A model generated the notes under the pieces. That model saw only the letters and a program-made list of their open reading frames with translations, was not told where the DNA came from and made no database searches. A stretch of 64,000 bases of DNA from Gramella sp. AN32. Lineage in GTDB: Bacteria; Bacteroidota; Bacteroidia; Flavobacteriales; Flavobacteriaceae. Positions 1 through 9,956 of this stretch are shown here, in pieces. A program made the translations under genes and the position numbers. The DNA lies in the NCBI RefSeq assembly GCF_023718305.1, contig NZ_QEYO01000018.1:26822-90821 (forward strand), given 5' to 3'. Each line of letters starts with the position of its first letter. Position 1 is the stretch's first letter.

Positions 1-1697
1 ATTGGGGTGGTCCCAAGGATGTTAAGGTGTTTTTTGTTGCTCAATTTGATAAACCTTTTAAAAGGCTTAAGGGCTGGAGAGGTAACAGAATACTGGAAAA
101 TGTAAATGAACTTGTTGGTGATCAGGCTGGTGTTGCCCCTGTTTATGATGTGAAGGCAGGAGATGAATTGAAAATGAAAATTTCAATTTCTTATACTAGT
201 GTAGAAAATGCGAGGAAAAATCTCAAAGATGAACTTTCAGACTGGAATTTTAATAAAGTTAAAAATGAATCTAGGGAAGTTTGGAACGATTGGCTAGGTA
301 AAATAAAGATTGAAGGCGGAACTCATGATCAACGTACAAAATTTTATACTGACCTATGGCACGTTTTACTGGGAAGGCAAAAAATTAATGATGTTTCAGG
401 TGATTATCCTGATCGTACCTCGGGAGTTAGAGAAGGAACATTTACAGATGCTGTCTTCAAAATAAAAACTCTTCCAAAAGACTCTAATGGAAATTTAAAA
501 TTTAATATGTATAATTCAGATGCATTATGGCTTACACAGTGGAATTTGAACATACTCTGGGGTCTTGCCTGGCCTGAAGTTATGGATGAACTTTCCTCAT
601 CCATGGTACAATACGCGATAAATGGAGGCCTGTTGCCCAGAGGACCTTCCGGTGGTGGTTATTCTTATATAATGACTAGCTCGCCTTCAACAAATTTAAT
701 TGCCAGTACTTATCAAAAAGATTTACTTACAAAGATCGATTCTGAGGTTGCTTATAAGATGGTGAAACAAAATCTTTTACCAGGAGGAATGCTTGGAGAT
801 CCAGCAGATATTAAGTTTTATACAGAAAATGGTTACTGGCCTGGAAATGCGGGTATTACTTTAGAAGCTGCTTTTCAGGATTATGCTTTATCTCAGATGG
901 CCAGGAGTATGGGTAAGAAAAAAGATGCTAATTTTTTCTCTAACCGATCAAAAGGTTGGAAAAAACTCTTTAATAACGATCAAAATTTAATTTTTCCAAA
1001 AAATAGAGAACAGGAGTTTATGCATGCCGATCCTCTTTCTGGTGAAGGTTGGGTAGAAGCGAACGCATGGCAGGCAACCTGGTCTGTTTCACATGGGATT
1101 ACAGAGCTTTCAAAATTGATGGGTGGAGATGATGTGCTTTGCCAGAAACTTAATCATGCCTTTGAAATGGCAAAAGATGATGATTTCGTTTTTGGATACA
1201 GCGAAGGTTATTTGAGTTATGCTAATCAACCGGGTTGTTCCAATGCCCATGTATTCAATTATGCAAACAAACCTTGGCTAACACAATATTGGGTAAGGAA
1301 AGTCAAGGAGCAGGCTTATGGTGGAGTAACTCCAGATTTAGGTTATGGAGGTCACGATGAAGATCAGGGCCAGATGGGTGGGGTAAGTGCTTTAATGGCG
1401 ATAGGGATTTTTAACTTAAAAGGGAATGTAGATCAAAATCCTGTTTATGATATCACCAGTCCAATTTTCGACAAAATTATTATAGAGTTAGATCCTAAAT
1501 ACTATGAAGGAAAAGAATTTACCATAAAAACCCATAATAATTCAAAGAATAACATGTATATCCAAAAAGCTTTTTTAAACGGGAAAGAACATAACCAATT
1601 TTGGTTTTCTCATGATACTTTCCAAAAGGGGGGAGAATTGGATATATATCTTGGACCTGAACCAAATAAAGAATGGGGTGTGCATGAGTTACCCTAA
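1..1697 (+). CDS. GH92 alpha-mannosidase, 5' truncated by window edge
   Basis: The reading frame is open from base 3, so the true start lies upstream; the GTG at 27 is internal. About 565 of an expected ~750 residues are present. Family features in order: the VFFVAQFDKPF strand of the N-terminal beta-sandwich, the ISYTSVENARKNL segment, the EANAWQATW helix of the (alpha/alpha)6 barrel, and the GHDEDQGQM loop, which corresponds to the G(N/H)D(D/E)xGQM catalytic loop of GH92 enzymes. GH92 members are calcium-dependent exo-alpha-mannosidases acting in the periplasm or at the cell surface. It precedes a SusCD pair on the same strand, so it probably trims alpha-mannosides for this locus. Linkage specificity cannot be read from the sequence. 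Confidence 0.9.
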   Translation, partial: WGGPKDVKVFFVAQFDKPFKRLKGWRGNRILENVNELVGDQAGVAPVYDVKAGDELKMKISISYTSVENARKNLKDELSDWNFNKVKNESREVWNDWLGKIKIEGGTHDQRTKFYTDLWHVLLGRQKINDVSGDYPDRTSGVREGTFTDAVFKIKTLPKDSNGNLKFNMYNSDALWLTQWNLNILWGLAWPEVMDELSSSMVQYAINGGLLPRGPSGGGYSYIMTSSPSTNLIASTYQKDLLTKIDSEVAYKMVKQNLLPGGMLGDPADIKFYTENGYWPGNAGITLEAAFQDYALSQMARSMGKKKDANFFSNRSKGWKKLFNNDQNLIFPKNREQEFMHADPLSGEGWVEANAWQATWSVSHGITELSKLMGGDDVLCQKLNHAFEMAKDDDFVFGYSEGYLSYANQPGCSNAHVFNYANKPWLTQYWVRKVKEQAYGGVTPDLGYGGHDEDQGQMGGVSALMAIGIFNLKGNVDQNPVYDITSPIFDKIIIELDPKYYEGKEFTIKTHNNSKNNMYIQKAFLNGKEHNQFWFSHDTFQKGGELDIYLGPEPNKEWGVHELP

Positions 1698-1796
1698 AAG
1701 ATGCTTCTCTATCTGAATCTATCTTGCTATAAATATAAAAGTGTGCTTAAACTGAATTATGAAAACAATAAATATTAATAACTAAAAATCTATAAC

Positions 1797-4700
1797 ATGG
1801 AAGTCCATAGTAAATATAAAGCCTGCATTTATTTTATTTTCCTGTTCTGCCTTTCCTTCAATGCTGGAGCATTTACAAACGATCTTTTTGAGCAGCAGGG
1901 TATACCAGTTTCTGGAACCGTAAGATCTACAGGTGGAGAGCCACTTTTAGGGGTTAATGTGATCCTTAAGGGAACAGATGTAGGCGCAATGACAGATTTT
2001 GATGGTCACTTTGAAATTACCATTCCTAATACAGATGCGGTTCTTGTCTTCTCTTATATTGGTTTTAAAACAAAAGAGGTAAGTGTTGGTTTAAATACAA
2101 GTTTTAATATTGAGCTTGAGGCCAATATGAGTGAATTATCTGAAGTGGTATTAATTGGCTACGGTTCTCAAAGAAAATCAGATCTTACGGGGGCTGTTTC
2201 ATCGGTAAGTTCGGAAGAGTTGCAGGCAGTACCGGCTACAAGTTTTGAACAAGCCCTTCAAGGAAGAGCGGCCGGGGTTCAGGTTACACAAACTACCGGA
2301 GTGCCGGGGGGTGAGACAAATATTCGCATTAGAGGTACGAGTTCTGTAAACGCAAGTAGTGAACCATTATATGTTATTGATGGGATGCTGGTCAATAGTA
2401 ATGGAAATGAAACTTCAGTTGGTGGTCGTGGGCCCCGAATTGGACCATTGGCTACCATTAACCCAAATGATATAGAATCTATTGAGATTTTAAAAGATGC
2501 ATCGGCAACTGCAATTTATGGTTCCCGAGGTGCAAACGGAGTAATTTTAATTACCACTAAAAAGGGAAAAGAAGGTAAAGGGACCATCAGCTTTAATGCT
2601 TATTACGGAGTTCAGGAAGTTAGTAAAAAGCTGGATTTGCTGAACGCAGGGCAATATGCTGAACTTGTGAATGAAGCGGCAATCAATGCTGGTAGGACTC
2701 CTGTTTATGTAAATCCTTCAAGCCTTGGTAAAGGAACGGACTGGCAGGAAGAGCTTTTTAGGATGGCTCCAATTGCAGACTATCAAATTTCATTTGCCGG
2801 TGGTGACGAGAAAACCAGCTACTCTCTTTCAGGTGGATATTTTACCCAGGATGGGATTGTTATAGGTTCAGACTTTGAGCGTTATTCCTTTAGGGTAAAC
2901 CTGGAAAGACAATTAAATGATAAATTAAGTATAGGCAATAACTTATCATATGCCAGAATTAACTCCAATGGGGTTCTTACGGGAGCAGGCCAGATAAACG
3001 CAGGGGTTATTTCAAATGCTTTGCAGATTAATCCAATTTTGCCGGTTTATAACCCAAATGATCCTGGTGGATATACTTTTGAACATGACCGTAAGGAAGG
3101 AATTGCCAATCCGGTGGCTGAAGCAAAAGAATACGAATCTAATACTACTACCTCCAGATTATTGGGGAATATTTTTGCGGACTACGAAATTATTTCAGGT
3201 CTAAAATTTCGGACTAGTTTTGGTATCGATGCTTTAACAACGAAATCCAATACATTTGGTCCAAACTTCCTCAAACAATCTGAAAATAGTAAAGGAGAAG
3301 CATCTGTTAGCAGTCTTAATGCATTGACCTGGTTAAATGAAAATACCTTAACCTATAACAAATCTTTCAATAATACTGATAATTTAACTGCCTTGCTTGG
3401 ATTTACCATGCAGGAATTCAAAAATGAATCCTTAAGTGCAGTTGCTTTTGGATTTCCTGATGGCAGAACTGGTTATCATAATCTTGCAGCAGCAGAAAAT
3501 CCTCAAAACCCCGTAAATAATGAATTAGGCTGGTCTTTGATATCCTATTTAGGAAGGGTTAATTATTCACTTGCCGATAAATATCTCTTTACCGTTTCGG
3601 GAAGGGTAGATGGTTCTTCAAAATTTGCTGAAGGCAATAAATATGGTTTCTTCCCTTCCGGTGCATTTGCCTGGAAAGTAATTAATGAGCCATTTATGAA
3701 GGATAACGAATTCTTCTATAATCTGAAATTAAGACTTAGTTACGGTGTTTTAGGAAATCAATCTATTGGTCCTTATAATTCCTTATCCCTTATTGCTCCT
3801 TTTGGAGAAGGGGTGTTTAATTTTGGATCTGGTGAACCTACTATATTCTATGGACAGGAACCTACAAGTTATCCAAATAAGGACCTGAAATGGGAAACTA
3901 CAAGACAGGCAAATTTAGGGGTTGACCTTTCCATATTGGAAGGACGTTTATCCCTTACGGCAGATTTCTATGATAAAAAGACTTCAGATTTGCTGTTGGG
4001 GACTCCGATTCCATTTACATCCGGATTTCAAACTACCTTATTAAACGTTGGGAATGTAAAAAACAGAGGCTTTGGAATTGAATTAAGAGGAGATATTCTA
4101 ACAGGTGAATTTGGATGGAATGCTTCAGGGAACCTTTCAGTTAACCGAAATGAAATTACCAACCTCGCCAGGGATGAAGATATCAATCTTTTGGTTGGAG
4201 GTAGTATTCTTAGAGAAGGTATGCCAATTGGCACTTTTGAAGGGTATGCTTTTGACGGAATATTCCAATCTGATGAAGAGGCGGCAAGTTCTGCTGCATT
4301 AAGAGGTCAGACTGCACAGGCAGGGGATAGAAAATATAAAGATTTAAGTGGTCCTGAGGGGGTTCCTGATGGCTTCATTGATGAGTTTGACCGAACCGTT
4401 ATTGGTACAGCAGAAGCTGATTTTACCTGGGGGCTTAGTAATGAATTCACCTATAGGAACTTTAGTTTGAATGTGTTCTTTCAGGGATCTGAGGGTAATG
4501 ATATGGTTAACTTGAATTTAGTGAACCTTGAAAATTTAAACGGTCAGCAAAATGTTTTGGCTGAAGCTGGCCTTAATAGATGGACCCCAGAAACCACGAA
4601 TAATAGATATCCTCAGGCAAGGGCTAATGAATCATTTAATTCGGCATTTTCCTCCCGTTTTGTTGAGGACGCCTCATATGTAAGGCTGAAGAACCTAACT

Positions 4701-4916
4701 TTTGGTTATACAGTTCCAGATACCTTTATGAGTAAAGTTGGTATTGAACGGTTAAGAGTTTATGCCAGTGCCACCAATTTATTTACCATAACAGATTATA
4801 GCGGCTACGATCCGGAAGGGAATGCGTATGGAGGAACTACTAATATAGTAGGTATAGATAGTGGTAATTATCCACAGACTAAAACATACACCTTTGGGAT
4901 TAACCTAGGATTTTAA
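1797..4916 (+). CDS. SusC/RagA-family TonB-dependent outer-membrane transporter
   Basis: 1039 residues. An N-terminal signal peptide (about residues 1-25) is followed by a carboxypeptidase-like CnaB domain (about 38-110), then the TonB box/plug start (EVVLIGYGSQRKSDLTGAV), a plug domain with the SusC hallmark YVIDGML and SIEILKDASATAIYGSRGANGVI stretches (quoted in part), and a long beta-barrel ending in the aromatic YTFGINLGF. It imports oligosaccharides across the outer membrane using TonB energy and pairs with the SusD encoded 17 bp downstream. The flanking GH92 gene and the downstream mannose enzymes suggest an alpha-mannose-containing glycan as substrate; that is an inference from context. 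Confidence 0.95.
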   Translation: MEVHSKYKACIYFIFLFCLSFNAGAFTNDLFEQQGIPVSGTVRSTGGEPLLGVNVILKGTDVGAMTDFDGHFEITIPNTDAVLVFSYIGFKTKEVSVGLNTSFNIELEANMSELSEVVLIGYGSQRKSDLTGAVSSVSSEELQAVPATSFEQALQGRAAGVQVTQTTGVPGGETNIRIRGTSSVNASSEPLYVIDGMLVNSNGNETSVGGRGPRIGPLATINPNDIESIEILKDASATAIYGSRGANGVILITTKKGKEGKGTISFNAYYGVQEVSKKLDLLNAGQYAELVNEAAINAGRTPVYVNPSSLGKGTDWQEELFRMAPIADYQISFAGGDEKTSYSLSGGYFTQDGIVIGSDFERYSFRVNLERQLNDKLSIGNNLSYARINSNGVLTGAGQINAGVISNALQINPILPVYNPNDPGGYTFEHDRKEGIANPVAEAKEYESNTTTSRLLGNIFADYEIISGLKFRTSFGIDALTTKSNTFGPNFLKQSENSKGEASVSSLNALTWLNENTLTYNKSFNNTDNLTALLGFTMQEFKNESLSAVAFGFPDGRTGYHNLAAAENPQNPVNNELGWSLISYLGRVNYSLADKYLFTVSGRVDGSSKFAEGNKYGFFPSGAFAWKVINEPFMKDNEFFYNLKLRLSYGVLGNQSIGPYNSLSLIAPFGEGVFNFGSGEPTIFYGQEPTSYPNKDLKWETTRQANLGVDLSILEGRLSLTADFYDKKTSDLLLGTPIPFTSGFQTTLLNVGNVKNRGFGIELRGDILTGEFGWNASGNLSVNRNEITNLARDEDINLLVGGSILREGMPIGTFEGYAFDGIFQSDEEAASSAALRGQTAQAGDRKYKDLSGPEGVPDGFIDEFDRTVIGTAEADFTWGLSNEFTYRNFSLNVFFQGSEGNDMVNLNLVNLENLNGQQNVLAEAGLNRWTPETTNNRYPQARANESFNSAFSSRFVEDASYVRLKNLTFGYTVPDTFMSKVGIERLRVYASATNLFTITDYSGYDPEGNAYGGTTNIVGIDSGNYPQTKTYTFGINLGF

Positions 4917-4933
4917 AATAAAAAAACGAAAGC

Positions 4934-6397
4934 ATGAATACTATTCAATTACATTCGTCTAAAGTACTTTTGGGTATATTATTATTACTATTAAGTACTT
5001 CATGTAGTGATTTTCTTGAAGAAGATCCTGAAAATTTGGTTGCGACCAGTAATTACTATACTACAGAACAGGATGCCATAGCAGCAGTAAATTCTATATA
5101 TGCATATTTGGGATCTTATGATGCCTCCCGGGGAAATACTGCCGGAGTCTATCACAGCACTTTTTGGATTACCCAGGGATTAGCTTCTGATGAAATGCTT
5201 AATAATCAACTTGGAACACCACAATACGACCAGCTTGCAACTTTTAGTTACAATGCTGATAATGCTGCATTGTTGGAGATCTGGCAAATTCATTATAAGA
5301 CCATTTACCTGGCGAATGTTGCTATAGATCGTATTCCGTCAATAGATATGGATCCAGCGGTTCAAAATAGACTTATAAATGAAGCTAAGTTCTTAAGAGG
5401 GCTTCTTTATTTTAACATGGTAAGGATGTTTGGAGAAATTCCTTTAGTTATTTCAGAGGATGCTCCATTAAATCCTGAAGCAGCTTCAGTATCTGCTATC
5501 TACGATCAAATAATTGCCGATCTAACAGCTGCTGAGTCTCTCCCAGCCGATGGTGAAATTCAGCAAGGCCGGGCAACTACCGGTGCTGCAAAAGGAATTT
5601 TAGCCAAAGTTTATTTAAGAATGGGTGAGTTTCAATTAGCGGCTGATAAAGCAAAAGAAGTTATTGATTCCGGCCAATATGACCTTTGGGATGACTTTTC
5701 AGAAGCCTTTGAAATTTCCAGTAGAGGTGGTAAAGAAGCTGTTTTCTCTGTTGGGTTTGGTGATGGTGGGGGAGCCATCTCATTTTGGGAAGTAGGACAA
5801 TTTAATGTGAGATTATTACCCACTGAACTAAGCCGCGAGGTTGATGGAGTTAGTAATACGCAAGGCTGGCAAATTGCACTACCAGATCTCTATGATTCTT
5901 ATGAAGATATCGATGAACGTAAGGAAGCTACTTTTATGACCAATTTTATGGCTTCGGATGGCACTACAGTTAACCTGGATAAAATATATATAGATAAATA
6001 TTGGGACAGAGAAGCAGATCCCACTGCAGGCGGTTCGTTTAACGATTTTCCTGTATTAAGATACTCTGATGTTTTGCTCGTTTATGCAGAGGCTCAGGCC
6101 AGCCTGAACAATTTTTCAGAAGCTAATGAGTATTTGAATATGGTAAGAGAGAGAGCCGGTTTAGATGATGTTGATGTATCTGATATGGGTGGTTTTATCG
6201 ATGTATTGTTAAACGAAAGAAGAAGGGAATTTGTTGCCGAGGGGATGCGTTGGTTCGATTTAACAAGGCTGGGAAGTTTGGAAGAAGCTGTTCAGGAAGC
6301 GAAAAATATTAATGTGGGAAGTGAGTATTATTTGTTCCCAATTCCACAAAGAGAAAGAGATGTCAATCCCAATTTACCGCAAAATCAAGGATTTTAA
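4934..6397 (+). CDS. SusD/RagB-family surface glycan-binding lipoprotein
   Basis: 487 residues. The signal peptide ends in a lipobox (LLSTSC, Cys at about residue 25) followed by SDFLEEDPEN, the normal start of a mature SusD. The TPR-rich fold is indicated by KFLRGLLYFNMVRMFGEIPLV and by the C-terminal RRREFVAEGMRWFDLTRLG and NPNLPQNQGF signatures. SusD forms the lid of the SusC barrel. Only 17 bp separate it from susC, and the next lipoprotein gene follows after 27 bp, so one transcript is likely. Confidence 0.95.
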   Translation: MNTIQLHSSKVLLGILLLLLSTSCSDFLEEDPENLVATSNYYTTEQDAIAAVNSIYAYLGSYDASRGNTAGVYHSTFWITQGLASDEMLNNQLGTPQYDQLATFSYNADNAALLEIWQIHYKTIYLANVAIDRIPSIDMDPAVQNRLINEAKFLRGLLYFNMVRMFGEIPLVISEDAPLNPEAASVSAIYDQIIADLTAAESLPADGEIQQGRATTGAAKGILAKVYLRMGEFQLAADKAKEVIDSGQYDLWDDFSEAFEISSRGGKEAVFSVGFGDGGGAISFWEVGQFNVRLLPTELSREVDGVSNTQGWQIALPDLYDSYEDIDERKEATFMTNFMASDGTTVNLDKIYIDKYWDREADPTAGGSFNDFPVLRYSDVLLVYAEAQASLNNFSEANEYLNMVRERAGLDDVDVSDMGGFIDVLLNERRREFVAEGMRWFDLTRLGSLEEAVQEAKNINVGSEYYLFPIPQRERDVNPNLPQNQGF

Positions 6398-6424
6398 TAT
6401 TCCATTAATTAAAAGAAAAACGAG

Positions 6425-7291
6425 ATGAATAATACAAGAATATTTCAGTTGTTTGGGTTAATATTATTTATCAGCGTCCTGATTGCAGGATGCGAGACCG
6501 ATGATAGTCAAACCCCAGAAGATTTTTATGATCAGGGTAATTTTACCATAGTTCTGGATGCACAAAAGATCCCAGGACAGGGACAATATCGTACAGTTTT
6601 GGAATCTAATGAAACTATTGATATTAATGTTCATATTGAGGCACCAGCCAATTTAGAAAGCCTTTTAATTACAAAAACTGTAAACCTTGTGGTAGACGAA
6701 AGTTTTGGCAATCAGGGTTCGATAAATGTAGATGCTTCCGGTACCAGCTTCGACTATAATTTTATATATGAACCATCTATAGATGATGTAGATAAATTGA
6801 TAGGATTTACTTTTGAAGCCAAAACTTCTGAAGGAACAAAACATATAAGCGATCTTACAGCTTCTATTACCCTTTCACCAAAAGATAACCTGGTTACAAA
6901 AAAATGGAACTGGACCTCTATTAAGCATGTAAATAGTTTGAATATGCCAAATGAGGAGGTTATAGCCGATTGTGAAAAGGATAATGCCTACCTGTTTAAT
7001 GCAGACGGATCCATGAGTCTTCAATATGGTCAGGATACCGCGGCAGGTTCCTGTGCATTCGATGGTTTAAATGTTTACGATCGCTGGTATATCACGGCTA
7101 ATGATGAATATTTCATTATGGAAAAACATAATGTATTTACACCAAATATTACCGCTGTAGATACTTTTAAGCTTAAAACCTTATCTATTGATAAATTGGA
7201 ACTGGAGCAGACGATTGATCTTTCTGTTTTTGGATTGACCGATGAAGAAATTTTTCTATATAGCTTCATTCCAGTTCCGAGAGAAAATTAG
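6425..7291 (+). CDS. SusE/F-like surface lipoprotein with lipocalin-like C-terminus
   Basis: 288 residues with a lipoprotein signal (lipobox SVLIAGC, Cys at about 23). The N-terminal half is beta-rich and resembles the immunoglobulin-like modules that follow SusD in many utilisation loci. From about residue 155 (KKWNWTSIKHVN) the sequence looks like the short lipocalin-like domains of Bacteroidota lipoproteins. The position directly after susD supports a role as an accessory glycan-binding protein on the cell surface. No catalytic motif is visible, and the binding role is inferred from position. Confidence 0.6.
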   Translation: MNNTRIFQLFGLILFISVLIAGCETDDSQTPEDFYDQGNFTIVLDAQKIPGQGQYRTVLESNETIDINVHIEAPANLESLLITKTVNLVVDESFGNQGSINVDASGTSFDYNFIYEPSIDDVDKLIGFTFEAKTSEGTKHISDLTASITLSPKDNLVTKKWNWTSIKHVNSLNMPNEEVIADCEKDNAYLFNADGSMSLQYGQDTAAGSCAFDGLNVYDRWYITANDEYFIMEKHNVFTPNITAVDTFKLKTLSIDKLELEQTIDLSVFGLTDEEIFLYSFIPVPREN

Positions 7292-7324
7292 TAGAAATCA
7301 TTTAATTCGATTAATATATCCAGT

Positions 7325-8530
7325 ATGTTGAAATATATAAAAAACCAGAAGACAATTCTCTTAGGAAGTTTATCTGCTATTGCATTACTCGCGATAGTGT
7401 CCTGTAAAAAAGAACCTAATGAAGAAAAAGTTTCTGATGTAGTTTCACTGAACGAAAAAATGGATTTTAAGGTAGAACCGGCACCGCAATGGACAGAAGT
7501 TTTTAAGAGGGATACAGGCTGGTTTGGTGGTGACGGTATCTTTGCTATTCCTTACTCAGGCATTGATGGCAAAGAATCTGATAGTATTCTTTTTCTGTTT
7601 AGTGACACTATGATCGGTGAAATTACGGAAGACTCACTTCAACCTGGATATACCATGGTAAATAATTCCTTAGCATTCTATACTAAAGGAAAGAAACCAT
7701 CCACCACAGAATTTTATCTGGCTGAAAATGATAAAAATGAGCATACTGCCTTTTTTAAACCTGACTCCGAAAATAATGAATATTACTGGCTGGGGGATGG
7801 TTTTGTTAACCCGGAAATGAATGGTAATCTTTATGTATTTTCTTATCGCATTAGAAATACAAACACAGATGATCTTCTTCCCTTCGAAGAAGTGGGTAAT
7901 GATCTTTTGGTGATCGAAAATAAGAATGATCTCCCTTTAAAAGCAGACAAACAACTTAAGATCCCTTTTTTTAATAGCGAAAATGATTCATTGAAGATTT
8001 CTTTTGGAGTCGGAATCTACACAGAACAGCAGGATGGCCAATCCTATGTTTATGTATATGGTGTTCGTGGCCCTAATAAAGAATTGGTTGTAGCTAGAAC
8101 ACCTGCCGATAAAATAGAGGACTTTGACTCATGGCGATTTAGAGCTGAAGATAAATGGACTAAAGATGATTTAGAGATGCAGACACTTACTGACAGTGTT
8201 TCAAATGAATTAAGTGTTTCCAGGTTATCAAACGGTCAGTATGCACTGGTTTATCAGGAAGGCGGGATTTACCCTAAAATCTATATGCGCCGATCAGAAA
8301 CACCTTTCGGGCCCTTTGGCAAAAAACAATTGATTTGGGATACCACCACCGAAATGAACGATCCCGATTTGTTTACTTACAATGCAAAAGCACATCCTGC
8401 AATTTCTAAACCAGGAGAATTACTGGTTAGCTACAACGTAAATAGTTTTAAATTTTTCGATATCATCGAGAGTAAGCCTCATTTATATAGGCCAAGATTT
8501 GTTAGAATTTCCTTTAATACACCTAAATAA
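7325..8530 (+). CDS. Beta-propeller-like lipoprotein (DUF4185/DUF5005-type), possible glycosidase
   Basis: 401 residues. A lipoprotein signal ends at AIVSCKK (Cys at about 27). The mature part contains GWFGGDGIFAIP, LFLFSDTMIG and MVNNSLAF, motifs typical of five-bladed propeller proteins related to GH32/GH43-like and DUF4185 families, where similar FSDT blades line the active-site funnel. It lies 33 bp after the SusE-like gene and just before the sugar porter. Whether it is an enzyme or a binding protein cannot be decided here. Confidence 0.5.
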   Translation: MLKYIKNQKTILLGSLSAIALLAIVSCKKEPNEEKVSDVVSLNEKMDFKVEPAPQWTEVFKRDTGWFGGDGIFAIPYSGIDGKESDSILFLFSDTMIGEITEDSLQPGYTMVNNSLAFYTKGKKPSTTEFYLAENDKNEHTAFFKPDSENNEYYWLGDGFVNPEMNGNLYVFSYRIRNTNTDDLLPFEEVGNDLLVIENKNDLPLKADKQLKIPFFNSENDSLKISFGVGIYTEQQDGQSYVYVYGVRGPNKELVVARTPADKIEDFDSWRFRAEDKWTKDDLEMQTLTDSVSNELSVSRLSNGQYALVYQEGGIYPKIYMRRSETPFGPFGKKQLIWDTTTEMNDPDLFTYNAKAHPAISKPGELLVSYNVNSFKFFDIIESKPHLYRPRFVRISFNTPK

Positions 8531-8558
8531 AAATTTCAAAGTTTAATTATTCAATTAC

Positions 8559-9953
8559 ATGGCAAAAGATCCGATTCCAACTATGGTTTCTAAATCCTAT
8601 ATTATAAAAATAACCACAGTAGCGGCACTGGGTGGATTGTTGTTTGGTTATGACACGGCCGTTATAGCAGGTGCAATTGGCTTTTTACAGCAGAAATTCG
8701 ATCTAAGCCCCGCTCTTGTGGGATGGGCTGCAAGCAGTGCTATATGGGGATGTGTTTTTGGAGCTATGGTTGCAGGTTACGCAAGCGATAAATGGGGCCG
8801 TAAAAAAGTCTTGATCATCACCGCAGTTCTATTCTTTTTATCAGCTCTTGGTTCTGCAATTGCTAATGATCTTACACCGTTCATTTTAGCTCGATTTGTA
8901 GGAGGAGTAGGTGTTGGTGCTGCTTCTATGTTATCTCCCTTGTATATATCGGAAGTTGCCCCGGCCAAAATGAGGGGAACTTTGGTTAGTGTTTATCAGC
9001 TGGCTATTGTACTGGGGATAAATATTATTTATGTGGTTAATTTTTGGATTTCCAAAGCCGGAACCTCGGAATGGAATATAGAATATGGCTGGCGATATAT
9101 GCTGGGTTCAGAGACCATTCCGGCAATTATATTTTTTGTGCTGTTATTTACTGTACCTGAAAGTCCTCGATGGCTTTTAAAAAAGGGTAAGGATAAAATA
9201 GCTAGAACTATATTGGTTAGGGTCAATGGTTCACAAGCTGATGAAATTGAAAAAGAGATCAAGTCTACTTTAAAAGAAGAAAAAGGTAGCCTAAAGGAGC
9301 TTTTTGGAAAGAGGTATCGTATGGCTTTAGTGATAGGTGTTGTATTGGCACTTTTTTCACAAATTACAGGTATTAATGCCGTAATATATTTTGCTCCGGA
9401 GATCTTTAAGAGCATTGGATTTGGGGTGGAGTCAGCTCTTTCTCAAACCATACTAATAGGAGTCATTAATACTATTTTTACTTTCGTGGCGCTTGGCCTA
9501 ATAGATAAAGCAGGTCGAAGAAAATTACTGTTATGGGGTGTAAGCGGTATGATAATTTGTTTACTTGGTACAGCGTTATGCTTCCACTTTAGAATTTACG
9601 AGGGGCCATGGCTTCTCTTATTTATACTTGGTTTCATTGCAAGTTTTGCAACTTCTTTAGGGCCTATTCCATGGGTTATAATTTCAGAAATATTCCCTAC
9701 CAAGACCCGTGGAATTGCAATGTCGTTTTGCATTTTAATCCTTTGGATAGGAGTGATACTAATTACTCAGTTAACTCCGGTTCTATTAGAAGAAATAGGA
9801 GGTTCGGGAACCTTCTTCATTTTTATGGTCAATGCGATATTCCTTTTAATATTTACCTGGAAATTTGTGCCTGAAACTAAGCAAAAGAGCCTAGAAGAAA
9901 TTGAGAAAAGCTGGAAAAATGAAAATGCCGTGGAAATCGAATCAAAAATTTAG
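8559..9953 (+). CDS. MFS sugar:proton symporter
   Basis: 464 residues, with twelve predicted membrane segments. Sugar-porter signatures are clear: GGLLFGYDTAVIAGA in helix 1, DKWGRKK in loop 2-3, VPESPRWL after helix 6, QITGINAVIYFAPEIF in helix 7, and VPETKQKSLEEIE at the C-terminus. It should carry a monosaccharide across the inner membrane. The next gene, a ROK kinase, starts 3 bp after its stop, so mannose is the obvious candidate substrate. Met9 is a possible alternative start. Confidence 0.9.
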   Translation: MAKDPIPTMVSKSYIIKITTVAALGGLLFGYDTAVIAGAIGFLQQKFDLSPALVGWAASSAIWGCVFGAMVAGYASDKWGRKKVLIITAVLFFLSALGSAIANDLTPFILARFVGGVGVGAASMLSPLYISEVAPAKMRGTLVSVYQLAIVLGINIIYVVNFWISKAGTSEWNIEYGWRYMLGSETIPAIIFFVLLFTVPESPRWLLKKGKDKIARTILVRVNGSQADEIEKEIKSTLKEEKGSLKELFGKRYRMALVIGVVLALFSQITGINAVIYFAPEIFKSIGFGVESALSQTILIGVINTIFTFVALGLIDKAGRRKLLLWGVSGMIICLLGTALCFHFRIYEGPWLLLFILGFIASFATSLGPIPWVIISEIFPTKTRGIAMSFCILILWIGVILITQLTPVLLEEIGGSGTFFIFMVNAIFLLIFTWKFVPETKQKSLEEIEKSWKNENAVEIESKI

Positions 9954-9956
9954 TTT

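Noticed and set aside
27..29. GTG at 27 as the start of the GH92 gene
   Set aside because: The frame is open and family-like (GGPKDVK) up to the window's first bases.
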